Notes under the pieces: generated by a model
What the model saw: the letters and a program-made list of their open reading frames with translations, nothing else
Database searches by the model: none
Told to the model about the DNA's origin: nothing
Part shown: one piece after another, positions 23,649 to 32,040 of the stretch
Numbering within the stretch: position 1 is the first letter of the stretch
How the letters are laid out: every line of letters starts with the position of its first letter
Assembly: GCA_016187835.1 (NCBI GenBank)
Contig: JACPIY010000027.1
Coordinates: 1-37,170 of the forward strand
Origin: Deltaproteobacteria bacterium
GTDB lineage: Bacteria; Desulfobacterota_D; UBA1144; Nemesobacterales; CSP1-2
Length of the DNA stretch: 37,170 nucleotides
Reading direction: 5' to 3'
Position numbers and translations under genes: made by a program

Positions 23649-25256
23649 ATGAAAAAAAAGATAAAACTGGGAGCCATGGCATTTATAGCCATGTTTATTT
23701 TAGTCTTTGCCTTTTCTTATACCTCAACGAGGCTAAAGAGAGAAAATAGTACGGCTAAGCCTGTCCTGAGCAGAGTCGAAGGGCTCACTGCAGGCGGAGA
23801 AAAAACCATGGCCGTAGATACTTCCAACGAAACGCAAGGAATGAAAGATGAGAGCAGGACTGAAAAACAAATGCAAGATAGACAAGAGACCCCCGAGTTC
23901 GTAGGTATAGAGATAAGCCCGGAGAAACAGCAACTAATAGGAATAAAGACTGAAGAAGTCGCTCCTAGGAAACTGGCAAAAAACATTAGAACTGTAGGCA
24001 TTGTTGAGACAGATGAGAGAAAAATAGAATATGTGCAAGTTAAGTTCAACGGATGGATAAAGGATATGTTTGTCTATGAAGGCCAGCATGTAAAACAAGG
24101 CGACCCTCTCTTTACTATTTACAGTCCTGACTTGGTTTCGAGCCAGGAGGAATATCTTCTCGCTCTAAAGGCAAAAGATACACTCGATAAAAGTCCATTC
24201 TCTGAAGTATCATCCGGCGCAAATTCTCTACTTGAAGCTACGAAGAGGAGATTTCGTCTTTGGGATGTTCCTGAGAGTGAGTTAAAAAGGATTGCAAGAA
24301 CTGGAGAGCCACTTACTTATATAACTATGAATTCCCCTGTTAGCGGCTACATTACCAAAAGAATGGCGTTCCCTGGTATACGTATATCAGAGGGCGAACA
24401 TTTGGTTCAGATGGCAGACCTATCAACCGTATGGATTATCGCAGATGTTTATGAGTATGAACTTCCATTAGTTAAAGAGGGGGAGGAAGCAACCCTTGAG
24501 CTTTCCTACTACCCAGGGGAAACTTTTAACGGAAAGGTTATATACGTCTACCCTACCATTGATGTAAACACTAGAACTGCAAAAGTGAGGTTCGAATTTC
24601 AAAACCCGGATCATAAACTCAAACCCGGTATGTATGCCAACGTAGTTATACAGAGTGACCTGGGCGAGAGACTCTCTGTAGCCGAGGATGCGGTAATTGA
24701 TACAGGAGAGAGAAAAGTTGTATTTATCGCTTCAGGAGATGGATATTTTGAGCCAAGGGAAATTAAGGTGGGACAAAAGGCCGATGGGTATTATGAAGCA
24801 ATAGATGGACTGGAAGGAGGAGAGCGGGTTGTAAGGAGCGCCGCATTCTTCGTAGACTCTGAAAGTCGTCTTAAGGCGGCGTTTCAGTCTTTAAGCGGAG
24901 GTAGGGAAGAGACTGTCGTTGTCGGCGGAGGCGAGACGAGGGCGAAGAGTGATATTAAGATTTCATTCTCGACAGAACCAGACCCTCCTAAGTCGGGAAA
25001 CACTACCTTCAAATTTAGACTCGCAGACCCTGAAGGTAAACCGATTACAGATGCGAAAGTTAAATTTGCCATCCTTATGCCTGCAATGCCGGGAATGGCT
25101 GAGATGAGTAGTACTGATGAGGCAAAGCCGGTTGGAGATGGAGTTTATAAAGGGGAGTTAAATATCCCTATGAGCGGAAGTTGGACTCTGGGGGTTGGGG
25201 CGCTCATGCCCGGAAAACCACCTGTGAATGAGAGTTTTGATATAAATGTGAGGTAA
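23649..25256 (+). CDS. cusB: CusB-like periplasmic adaptor with C-terminal YtkA-like domain
   Basis: This 535-residue membrane-fusion protein has an N-terminal anchor (about 8-25), a low-complexity linker (30-80), and barrel, lipoyl and hairpin domains (WIKDMFVYEGQHVKQGDPLF; VSGYITKRMAFPGIRISEG). From about residue 440 an extra beta domain (PDPPKSGNTTFKF; MPAMPGMAEM; MSGSWTLGVGA) resembles the YtkA-like family, with a Met-rich loop (Met474, Met477 region) that could bind Cu(I). It bridges CusA to the TolC channel and delivers metal. AGGAGGTG precedes the ATG. A dispersed repeat has been captured in frame within the linker (23759-23785). Confidence 0.9.
   Translation: MKKKIKLGAMAFIAMFILVFAFSYTSTRLKRENSTAKPVLSRVEGLTAGGEKTMAVDTSNETQGMKDESRTEKQMQDRQETPEFVGIEISPEKQQLIGIKTEEVAPRKLAKNIRTVGIVETDERKIEYVQVKFNGWIKDMFVYEGQHVKQGDPLFTIYSPDLVSSQEEYLLALKAKDTLDKSPFSEVSSGANSLLEATKRRFRLWDVPESELKRIARTGEPLTYITMNSPVSGYITKRMAFPGIRISEGEHLVQMADLSTVWIIADVYEYELPLVKEGEEATLELSYYPGETFNGKVIYVYPTIDVNTRTAKVRFEFQNPDHKLKPGMYANVVIQSDLGERLSVAEDAVIDTGERKVVFIASGDGYFEPREIKVGQKADGYYEAIDGLEGGERVVRSAAFFVDSESRLKAAFQSLSGGREETVVVGGGETRAKSDIKISFSTEPDPPKSGNTTFKFRLADPEGKPITDAKVKFAILMPAMPGMAEMSSTDEAKPVGDGVYKGELNIPMSGSWTLGVGALMPGKPPVNESFDINVR
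23759..23785. repeat. Dispersed repeat captured in the cusB coding sequence
   Basis: The stretch with CTGTCCTGAGC and AGTCGAAGGG encodes KPVLSRVEG and matches a repeat type (PVLSxVEG when translated) that I recognise as scattered in many environmental genomes. Here it sits in frame in the flexible linker between the membrane anchor and the first folded domain, where it would be tolerated. Confidence 0.55.
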
Positions 25257-25264
25257 GAAAAATA

Positions 25265-28200
25265 ATGATAGAAAAAACTATTGAATACTTCTCTCGAAAT
25301 AGATTCATCGTCTTTCTTATAGTTGGGTTTCTTACTGTCTGGGGTCTTTGGGCACTAAAGCGTGTGCCGCTTGATGCAATACCAGACCTCTCCGATGTCC
25401 AGGTCATAGTCTTTACAGAGTGGCCTGGAAGGGGCCCGGATCTAGTAGAAGACCAAATTACCTATCCTATAGTTACAACCCTTCTTTCAGCACCTAAAGT
25501 GACTACCGTAAGAGGAACATCAATGTTTGGTTTTTCCTTCATTTATGTTCTCTTTGAAGATGGAACGGATATATACTGGGCAAGAACCCGTGTCCTTGAG
25601 TATATGAGTAGCATTCGAGGAAGACTCCCCGAAGGAGTTACTCCCGTAATCGGTCCTGATGCTACGGGTGTTGGATGGGTTTTTCAATATGCCCTTGTAG
25701 ACGAAACCGGAAGACATAATCTGGCCGAACTTCGCTCGTTTAACGACTGGTACTTGAGATATTGGCTGAGAAGCGTACCTGGAGTTGCAGAGGTTGAAAG
25801 TATTGGTGCATTTCTAAAGCAGTATCAGGTGAACGTAGACCCAAATAAACTTATTGCTTATAACCTACCCCTTACCACGGTTATTCAATCCATAAGGATG
25901 AGCAACAACGATGTGGGTGGAAGAGTAGTTGAGGCTACTGGTAGAGAGTACGTCGTAAGAGGAAGAGGATATATAAAATCAATCGGCGATATAGAAAATA
26001 TCATCGTGGCTATGGATGGTAGGGGATCAGGAACACCGGTATTTATAAAAGACATAGCCGATGTACGTTTGGGACCCGATATTAGACGTGGAATAGTGGA
26101 CCTCGATGGAAGAGGAGAGGTTTTAGGCGGAGTCGTAGTTATGAGATACGGCGAGAATGCACTCAACGTCATAAAAAGGGTAAAGGAGAAACTAAAGGAG
26201 GTGGAGCCCGCCTTTCCTGAAGGGGTTAAATTAGTCACTACTTATGATAGGTCAAATCTGATTCTAAGTGCAATAGACACTCTAAAGCGGACCCTGATTG
26301 AACAGAGCATAATCGTAAGCCTTGTCTGTATTCTTTTTCTATCTAACTTCCGCTCTGCGCTTGTGATTATTTTTACTTTACCTTTTGCAATACTTTTTTC
26401 ATTCATCCCGATGTATTACATGAAACTTACCTCCAACATTATGTCTCTTGGTGGAATAGCCATTGCCATCGGAGTAATGGTTGATGCCGCAATAGTGCTT
26501 GTTGAGAATGTGCATAAGAGGCTTGAACACTGGGAAGCGGATGGAGGAATAGGAGATAGACTAAAAGTAATGATAGAAGCATCAAAGGAGGTGGGAAAAC
26601 CCATATTTTTTGCGCTTCTAGTCATAGTGGTTTCATTCACTCCTGTTTTTACATTAGAAGCTCAGGAGGGAAGGCTGTTTAAACCCCTGGCCTACACTAA
26701 GACCTTTGGAATGTTCTTTGCCGCCCTCCTTTCTATAACCCTCACACCCGCCCTTATAATGATTCTTATCCGTGGAAAGATTGTTTCAGAAAAGAAAAAT
26801 CCAATAAACCGCTTTTTAATCAATGTTTATGAGCCAGTAGTGAGACTCGTAGTAAGGTGGAGAAAAACAACGATCGCGCTAGCACTCATTATCTTGGTGG
26901 CAACAATTCCAATCTTTTTCAAACTTGGTTCTGAGTTTATGCCCCCGCTTAATGAAGGAAGCATAATGTATATGCCTATAACTCCTCCTGGAATTTCTAT
27001 TACAGAAGCTGGAAGGTTGCTTCAGATTCAAGATAAAATCATAAGTCAGTTCCCTGAAGTCCAAACCGTTTTTGGAAAGGTAGGTAGAGCTGAGACTCCG
27101 ACCGATCCTGCACCGCTCTCGATGGTTGAAAACACAATAACTCTAAAGTCTGAAGACGAGTGGAGAAAAATTCCACAAGAAAGGTGGTATTCAAGCTGGT
27201 CGCCTGAGTTTCTTAAAAAAGTCCTGCGTCCAATCTGGCCCGAAGAAAGAACTATGTCCTGGGATGAACTGACCGCTGAGATGAATAGCATGCTCAAGTT
27301 TCCCGGAGTTACAAATATATGGACGATGCCTATAAGAAATAGAACCGATATGCTTACAACCGGTATTCGCACCCCAGTAGGAATAAAAATCTATGGGAAA
27401 GACCTTAGAGTAATAGAAGACATAGGAGAACAAATTGAGGCCGCTCTAAAAGATGTTCCGGGTACGATAAGCGCATACGCAGAGAGGGTAACAGGCGGGT
27501 ACTATCTCGATTTCGATATCCGACGAAAAGAAGCAGCTCGTTATGGGCTTACTGTAGGAGATGTGGAGGATATAATAGAGTCGGCGATCGGAGGGAATAA
27601 CGTAACACAGACCGTTGAGGGACCTGAGAGGTATCAGGTAAATGTTAGATACGCAAGGGAGCTTCGCGATGATATAGAGAAGCTGAGAAGAGTGCTTATT
27701 CCTACACCGATGGGGGCGCAGGTTCCGCTTGAGCAGATTGCAGACATCCAGACGCGAACCGGACCCTCTGAGATAAGAAATGAGGATGGCTCTAAAGCCG
27801 CTTATGTCTTCATTGACACGAGAGAAAGTGACATCGGAGGGTATGTGGAGGCAGCCAAGCGGGCAGTCAACGAAAAGGTACAACTTCCGCAGGGTTATTA
27901 TATTTCATGGAGCGGTCAGTACGAGTTTCTCCTGAGAGTTAAAGAGAAACTAAAACTCATAATTCCTATTACGCTTTTAATAATCTTCGTCCTTCTTTAC
28001 CTAAACTTCGGGAGTGTTACAGAAACTCTGATCGTTATTCTCTCTGTTCCTTTTGCGCTGGTTGGCAGTATCTGGCTTATGTACCTTCTCGGTTACAATA
28101 TGAGCATAGCAGTTTGGGTAGGGATAATTGCAGTTGCGGGGCTTGCGGCTCAAACAGGGGTGGTGATGATAATCTATCTCGACAATGCTTATAAAGAGAG

Positions 28201-28492
28201 GGTAAAGGAAGGAAAGATGAGAAACTGGAATGAATTAGCTGAAGCGATAGATGAAGGAGCGGTGCAGAGGGTAAGGCCCAAGATGATGACCGTGATGACA
28301 ACGATTTTAGGGCTCCTTCCGCTTCTTTGGAGTCACGGCGCCGGCGCGGATGTAATGAAGCGAATCGCAGCCCCAATGATTGGAGGACTTGTAACGTCAA
28401 CTATTCTAACACTCGTTATAATCCCAGCGATATATGCGATTTGGAAAGGGAGGGGTTTAAGAATTAGAGGGGGAAAAATTGAAAAAACTTAA
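25265..28492 (+). CDS. cusA: CusA/HME-family RND heavy-metal efflux pump
   Basis: This 1075-residue inner-membrane pump has twelve expected transmembrane helices in two blocks, each after a large periplasmic domain. Family marks include DLSDVQVIVFTEWPGR near the N-terminus, the proton-relay segment GVMVDAAIVLVENVHKRLE in helix four, and PPLNEGSIMYMP. The stretch RNRTDMLTTGIRTPVGIK places a methionine (Met696) where CusA has its third metal-binding Met, whereas CzcA proteins differ, so Cu(I)/Ag(I) is the likelier substrate. It starts 8 bases after cusB. A duplicated scrap of its last 34 codons lies at 29586-29687. Confidence 0.93.
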   Translation: MIEKTIEYFSRNRFIVFLIVGFLTVWGLWALKRVPLDAIPDLSDVQVIVFTEWPGRGPDLVEDQITYPIVTTLLSAPKVTTVRGTSMFGFSFIYVLFEDGTDIYWARTRVLEYMSSIRGRLPEGVTPVIGPDATGVGWVFQYALVDETGRHNLAELRSFNDWYLRYWLRSVPGVAEVESIGAFLKQYQVNVDPNKLIAYNLPLTTVIQSIRMSNNDVGGRVVEATGREYVVRGRGYIKSIGDIENIIVAMDGRGSGTPVFIKDIADVRLGPDIRRGIVDLDGRGEVLGGVVVMRYGENALNVIKRVKEKLKEVEPAFPEGVKLVTTYDRSNLILSAIDTLKRTLIEQSIIVSLVCILFLSNFRSALVIIFTLPFAILFSFIPMYYMKLTSNIMSLGGIAIAIGVMVDAAIVLVENVHKRLEHWEADGGIGDRLKVMIEASKEVGKPIFFALLVIVVSFTPVFTLEAQEGRLFKPLAYTKTFGMFFAALLSITLTPALIMILIRGKIVSEKKNPINRFLINVYEPVVRLVVRWRKTTIALALIILVATIPIFFKLGSEFMPPLNEGSIMYMPITPPGISITEAGRLLQIQDKIISQFPEVQTVFGKVGRAETPTDPAPLSMVENTITLKSEDEWRKIPQERWYSSWSPEFLKKVLRPIWPEERTMSWDELTAEMNSMLKFPGVTNIWTMPIRNRTDMLTTGIRTPVGIKIYGKDLRVIEDIGEQIEAALKDVPGTISAYAERVTGGYYLDFDIRRKEAARYGLTVGDVEDIIESAIGGNNVTQTVEGPERYQVNVRYARELRDDIEKLRRVLIPTPMGAQVPLEQIADIQTRTGPSEIRNEDGSKAAYVFIDTRESDIGGYVEAAKRAVNEKVQLPQGYYISWSGQYEFLLRVKEKLKLIIPITLLIIFVLLYLNFGSVTETLIVILSVPFALVGSIWLMYLLGYNMSIAVWVGIIAVAGLAAQTGVVMIIYLDNAYKERVKEGKMRNWNELAEAIDEGAVQRVRPKMMTVMTTILGLLPLLWSHGAGADVMKRIAAPMIGGLVTSTILTLVIIPAIYAIWKGRGLRIRGGKIEKT

Positions 28493-28537
28493 TTCAAAAA
28501 GATAGAAATAGCATAGATAATAAGGAGTTATTAATAA

Positions 28538-29569
28538 ATGATCCCTAATATAAACAAAGCGATTGATTTGGTGAAAGAACTTAAGCTAACAACGAGTCAC
28601 CATCCTTGGGAAATTCAGCATGGCATTTTAGCAAACGGAATTGACTATAAAATTTCTGACCCACGAGGCAAAGAAGTCAATGCATTAGATTTTCTTCTCC
28701 ATGGAACAAATACGGAGTGGTATCCAATTCCTGGAGGCATAGTCCGGGAGGATGAAAACGGTTATCCGTATTTTATAGAAAAAGAAAAAGGATTAGAAGC
28801 CGATATTCATCTGAATCTCTTTCTGGGCGAGTTTTCAACTATTGGTGTGAACCTGGACTCGACTACCGTCTTAACAAACCTTGGAAATGAATATCCACTC
28901 AGAAAAGCCTTAGAGAGGGCAATGCTCTATACCTCCCCCCCCAAGTGGAAGGAGAATAAAGAAGAACCTACCTGGGCACTTACTACTTTTAGTAGATATC
29001 TACGTCAGAGTTCATGGAAAAACATTAAAGGAGAAGAAGTCAGTCTTGAAAGCATATTATCATTTGCTAATGAATTAGAAATAGGATTTGGCTCCTGTAT
29101 GGGAACACACGTTATGGAAGGTATAGCAACTGCAGTAATAAACTATATACGAAAAACCGGGATCCCTCCGGATAAGTTTAAGAGCCCGTGGCAGGAGGCG
29201 TATCAAAAGCTTGAGCTAGGTATTTCTCGTGTAAAAGAGCATCAGCGAAAAGACGGCTCTATTCCTCGCCTGTGGTTCAAGGCAAATCTAATACCGAGAA
29301 ATCTAAGAGAGGTCAAGCTCGCTTTAGAGCAACTAATAGGAATTACATTTTTAAAACCGAGAGAAATCCTTTATCCTACAGGACATACGCTTGATTGGCT
29401 TGTGCCCTATCTACCTGCCAAGATACTTTCTCAGGATTGGGTTGTAAGAGCTGTAGAAATTACCGCTCAAACTATAGTAAAGCACTTTAATAAACTTTCG
29501 AAAGAAGTTTCTCCTCTTACACACGCCGCTCATGCGCTCAAGGTTTATAGGGATAAAGCAAATAAGTAA
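28538..29569 (+). CDS. Uncharacterised 343-aa protein
   Basis: This soluble protein without a signal peptide belongs to no family I can name. Several motifs look like active-site material: SHHPWEIQHGILANG (21-35), GSCMGTHVMEGIATAV (about 187-202), and TGHTLDWLVP followed by SPLTHAAHALKVY near the C-terminus. The many helices and paired His/Asp/Glu residues suggest an alpha/alpha-barrel-like enzyme, but this is only an impression. AAGGAG precedes the ATG. It is flanked by cusA and by a second copy of the cusA 3' end, which suggests that it entered by a duplication or recombination event. It has a run of eight C at about 28937-28944. Confidence 0.75.
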   Translation: MIPNINKAIDLVKELKLTTSHHPWEIQHGILANGIDYKISDPRGKEVNALDFLLHGTNTEWYPIPGGIVREDENGYPYFIEKEKGLEADIHLNLFLGEFSTIGVNLDSTTVLTNLGNEYPLRKALERAMLYTSPPKWKENKEEPTWALTTFSRYLRQSSWKNIKGEEVSLESILSFANELEIGFGSCMGTHVMEGIATAVINYIRKTGIPPDKFKSPWQEAYQKLELGISRVKEHQRKDGSIPRLWFKANLIPRNLREVKLALEQLIGITFLKPREILYPTGHTLDWLVPYLPAKILSQDWVVRAVEITAQTIVKHFNKLSKEVSPLTHAAHALKVYRDKANK

Positions 29570-29585
29570 AAACAAGAAAGCTCTT

Positions 29586-29687
29586 ATGAAAAGAATCGCA
29601 GCCCGTATGGTCGGAGGACTTGTAAAATCAACCATTCTTACACTCGTCATAATTCCCGCGATTTATGCAGTGTGGAAAGGGAGGGGT
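29586..29687 (+). pseudogene. Duplicated 3' fragment of a cusA-like gene
   Basis: From the ATG at 29586 the frame reads MKRIAARMVGGLVKSTILTL and continues to VWKGRGL, matching the cusA end (MKRIAAPMIGGLVTSTILTL, 28355-28456) at both protein and DNA level, with many synonymous differences. No upstream part of cusA is present. The intact gene's stop is replaced by an unrelated short tail. This is either the end of a second, deleted cusA or a partial duplication that has diverged for some time. Confidence 0.8.
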
Positions 29688-29836
29688 TTGCCACAACATG
29701 AAGAAAGTGAATGGAAAAAAAGTTGGTAACATCGACTAGAAAACATACTGGTTAAGCTTAACCGACATTGTTATGCCGTTGACTGAAGCGCCTGTTAGGT
29801 TTTCTAAATAGAACGACCGTTATTCCTTTTTTTTCA

Positions 29837-30466
29837 TTAATTGTGCTTAGTTCCAACAACAAGATATATTGTATTCGGTTCATTGACTGATAGAGAATTC
29901 TCTCGAATGTTTTCTGGTTTACATTCAATTCCAACGCTATTAAATACACTTGCTATTCGGTCAGCTACTTCCTCCTGCTCGTCGTTTGTTTTGAATATAG
30001 TAACATCACTTTCGATGTCATCTAGAAATGTCCGATTAATCTCACCAACTGTCCAATTTGCTTGCCGAAATACCGCAGACAAGTCTTTAGCATAGTTGCA
30101 GGCTTCAACGTCCATCATACGGCAAACCACGACAATGGGATAACGCATTTGAACCGTAAGAAGTTTTTTGACTAGTGCTTGCCTTTGATCTTCTTTTAGT
30201 CTTCGGGAAGAGGTTTTTTCTCTCAACTTTGACAATTCTGTTTTACTTTCATCAAAATCTGCTTGTAATGAATTGATTTTACTATCAGTGTCGAGGGAGA
30301 GTTTGATCTGGCCTACTGAAATGATAATGAAAAGAATCAGAAGAACAAGAAGCCACTTGCGAGACCAATGAAGGTTCAAGATTTTCTCAATGTATCCGAG
30401 GGCACCAAGAATTATGATCCCGATTAGAAAAATGTACTTCCAATTTTGGACAATAAATTCATACAT
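29837..30466 (-). CDS. Two-helix membrane protein with cytoplasmic domain
   Basis: This 209-residue protein has two transmembrane helices (about 11-27 and 38-54), a predicted coiled coil (58-90, SLQADFDESKTELSKLREKT) and a C-terminal alpha/beta domain (LLTVQMRYPIVVVCRMMDVEACNYAKDLSAVFRQANW). The last part resembles domains that follow membrane coiled coils in many uncharacterised proteins, with a Rossmann-like start. No function is known. The start has no strong ribosome-binding site. It lies alone on the minus strand between repeats. Confidence 0.7.
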   Translation of the reverse strand: MYEFIVQNWKYIFLIGIIILGALGYIEKILNLHWSRKWLLVLLILFIIISVGQIKLSLDTDSKINSLQADFDESKTELSKLREKTSSRRLKEDQRQALVKKLLTVQMRYPIVVVCRMMDVEACNYAKDLSAVFRQANWTVGEINRTFLDDIESDVTIFKTNDEQEEVADRIASVFNSVGIECKPENIRENSLSVNEPNTIYLVVGTKHN

Positions 30467-30638
30467 TCAGTAAACCTAACCCTTAATTATACAGAAATTT
30501 TCCGTTTAACTGCTCTATACGGTCTGGTATGCGGAAATACTTACAATATCTTTAACTGTTCAATGTAACATACAATAAAGGTCCCTTTGAATCAATGTGA
30601 GACACAACAAACGTAAACACCTCTTCTCACTTAATTCG

Positions 30639-30800
30639 TTAGGACTGCTTGCTTTGTATTGAGCGTTCCTCTAGCCATCGCTTAAGTGAACGCTGGCTTT
30701 CGCCAGAGGGTTTTTTGTCCAACAGATTATCTATACTTATGTCTTCATCCAGGCCAGACCAACGAACCCCCTCCTCCTCACTTACATTTGCGTCGCCCAT
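30639..30800 (-). CDS. Possible small protein, 53 aa
   Basis: The ATG at 30800 lies inside the 3' end of the NTF2-like gene in another frame and opens a short acidic protein (VRWSGLDEDISIDNLLDKKP, then SGESQRSLKRWLEER). The second half looks like a genuine amphipathic helix ending in a conserved-looking KRWLEER. No ribosome-binding site is obvious, so coupling to the upstream gene would be needed. The family is not recognised. Confidence 0.4.
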   Translation of the reverse strand: MGDANVSEEEGVRWSGLDEDISIDNLLDKKPSGESQRSLKRWLEERSIQSKQS

Positions 30801-31234
30801 GCACCGTCGTCGAACTTCCAAACCCCGTTCTCTCTGAAAAGAGAAATCTTGCCCTTGGATGGCCTACCGGAATTCTTAGCTGTTGCTTCCAGAACACAAC
30901 TGTCCCCTGAGATCGTCTCCTTCGTTATCTTGATGTCTGTCAGGTCTACCATGCTCTTGAAGTACTTGAACCACTCTGCAACCATATCTTTTGGCTGCAC
31001 CTCCAGCTCCTTGCGAAACTCCGTCGTAAAGTAAGGAGCAATCTGATCGAAGGCAGTAGCCCTCTGCGTGGCGGCGACAAACTCAAGATACATTGCTGTG
31101 GGCTCAGGGTTCTGTGCAAAAGTTAGGCTAGCTGAGAAACTCCATATCAATGCAGCCAACGCGATCACAATTCGGCGCACTGCCATACGCATTATCCCTT
31201 CAGAAAGAAATATATATGAAGATTCGTTGGACAT
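30782..31234 (-). CDS. Secreted NTF2-like protein
   Basis: This 150-residue protein: the ATG at 31234 has GGAGG five bases upstream, which excludes the longer open frame to 31525. Fourteen residues precede a hydrophobic export signal (AVRRIVIALAALIWSFSASLTFA). The mature part (TAMYLEFVAATQRATAFDQIAPYFT; VLEATAKNSG; ENGVWKFDDGAW) follows the cone-shaped NTF2/DUF4878-like pattern, with the terminal G-x-W-K-x-D strand. These domains bind small ligands or act as protein modules; no specific role can be read. Confidence 0.72.
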   Translation of the reverse strand: MSNESSYIFLSEGIMRMAVRRIVIALAALIWSFSASLTFAQNPEPTAMYLEFVAATQRATAFDQIAPYFTTEFRKELEVQPKDMVAEWFKYFKSMVDLTDIKITKETISGDSCVLEATAKNSGRPSKGKISLFRENGVWKFDDGAWATQM

Positions 31235-31378
31235 ACAATCCTCCTTATAATATCTATAGCTGGTCATTATATAGCTAATGTCCCCCTGAATCAATCCAAC
31301 GGTCTTTCTCCCTCTCCATTTAATTTGTGCTAACCTGCTTTGTTCCAAAGATAAATAAAAGGTACAAATTGGGTAGTG

Positions 31379-31432
31379 CACCAGTCTTGCTGGTGGGTTA
31401 GATCTTTGTGGCAACGAGCAAGACTCGTTGCC
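31379..31432. repeat. Two adjacent hairpin repeats with TCTTG/CAAGA loops
   Basis: CACCAG-TCTTG-CTGGTG (31379-31395) and GGCAACGAG-CAAGA-CTCGTTGCC (31410-31432) are perfect hairpins whose loops are reverse complements of one another. They lie in the gap between the divergent NTF2-like and cupin genes. This fits a dispersed intergenic hairpin-repeat family rather than a promoter element. Confidence 0.65.
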
Positions 31433-31537
31433 TACCCAGCCTGATTTTTCGTTAGTAACGAGAAAAAATGATTTTTGCATCAGAGCAGTGCTAAAATAGT
31501 TATCATTCAACTCCAAGTTTGCCAAAGGAGAAATTCA

Positions 31538-31855
31538 ATGAAAGTAAACAACTTATTCTCAAATCTCTCCGATTCAACTATGGAAGTTTTTGAACCCCTG
31601 CTTGAGACAAAACACTTTAAGCTTGAGCGCATTATATCATCCGGTCAGGCAACACCCCCTGGAGAATGGTACGACCAGGACACCGATGAATGGGTTATCC
31701 TTTTGAGTGGTAGTGCTGGTTTGCTATTTGAAGGCGCTGAAGAAGTGTATGTGATGAATCCGGGGGATTACGTCCATATACCGGCCCACAGACGCCACAG
31801 AGTTGAATGGACAGATATTAAACAGAAAACCGTCTGGCTTACGCTGCACTATTAG
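31538..31855 (+). CDS. Small cupin-domain protein
   Basis: This 105-residue single-domain cupin has metal-site residues within PPGEWYDQDTDEWVILLSG (motif 1, with the usual His replaced by acidic and Gln residues) and NPGDYVHIPAHRRHRVEW (motif 2, with His at the end). It resembles stand-alone cupins near sugar or stress genes with no defined substrate. The ATG at 31538 is chosen because AAGGAG lies just upstream; the longer frame from 31475 has none. It has no neighbours in the same transcript. Confidence 0.85.
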   Translation: MKVNNLFSNLSDSTMEVFEPLLETKHFKLERIISSGQATPPGEWYDQDTDEWVILLSGSAGLLFEGAEEVYVMNPGDYVHIPAHRRHRVEWTDIKQKTVWLTLHY

Positions 31856-31910
31856 AAAATTGTTTGGTCACATGTCTATTACCTTGCACAAGAAAGTAGT
31901 TCGGTTGCCG

Positions 31911-31977
31911 TCAGACAAGAATGTCTGACCCACTATGATAATCAAGGAACAGACATTATGTCTGTTCCTTGATTATC
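31911..31977. repeat. Hairpin repeats, including a 41-base near-perfect palindrome
   Basis: TCAGACA-AGAA-TGTCTGA (31911-31928) is followed by a 41-base element (31937-31977) whose 20-bp arms, starting GATAATCAAGG, pair perfectly around one central base. The gap 31856-32040 contains nothing else recognisable. The long stem could end the cupin transcript or be a mobile palindrome. Confidence 0.75.
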
Positions 31978-32040
31978 TATATCATTTCCCGGACTACTTT
32001 TGCACGCTTAGTATTTGGAAGTTCGGTAAATTCTTTATAA

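Noticed and set aside
29750-29763. 14-bp palindrome GGTTAAGCTTAACC.
   Set aside because: Perfect but short, no second copy seen and not placed at a clear promoter; could be chance.
29756-29800. Possible integron attC site: GCTTAAC ... GTTAGGT fits the RYYYAAC/GTTRRRY core boxes downstream of the 29837 gene, and a GTTAGGT also precedes its start.
   Set aside because: The inner boxes do not pair with each other, the element is shorter than usual attC sites, and no integrase or second cassette is visible. The match to degenerate 7-base boxes may be chance.
31235-31525. Longer NTF2-like protein starting at 31525.
   Set aside because: It would run through two hairpin repeats and place the export signal internally; GGAGG marks the start at 31234.
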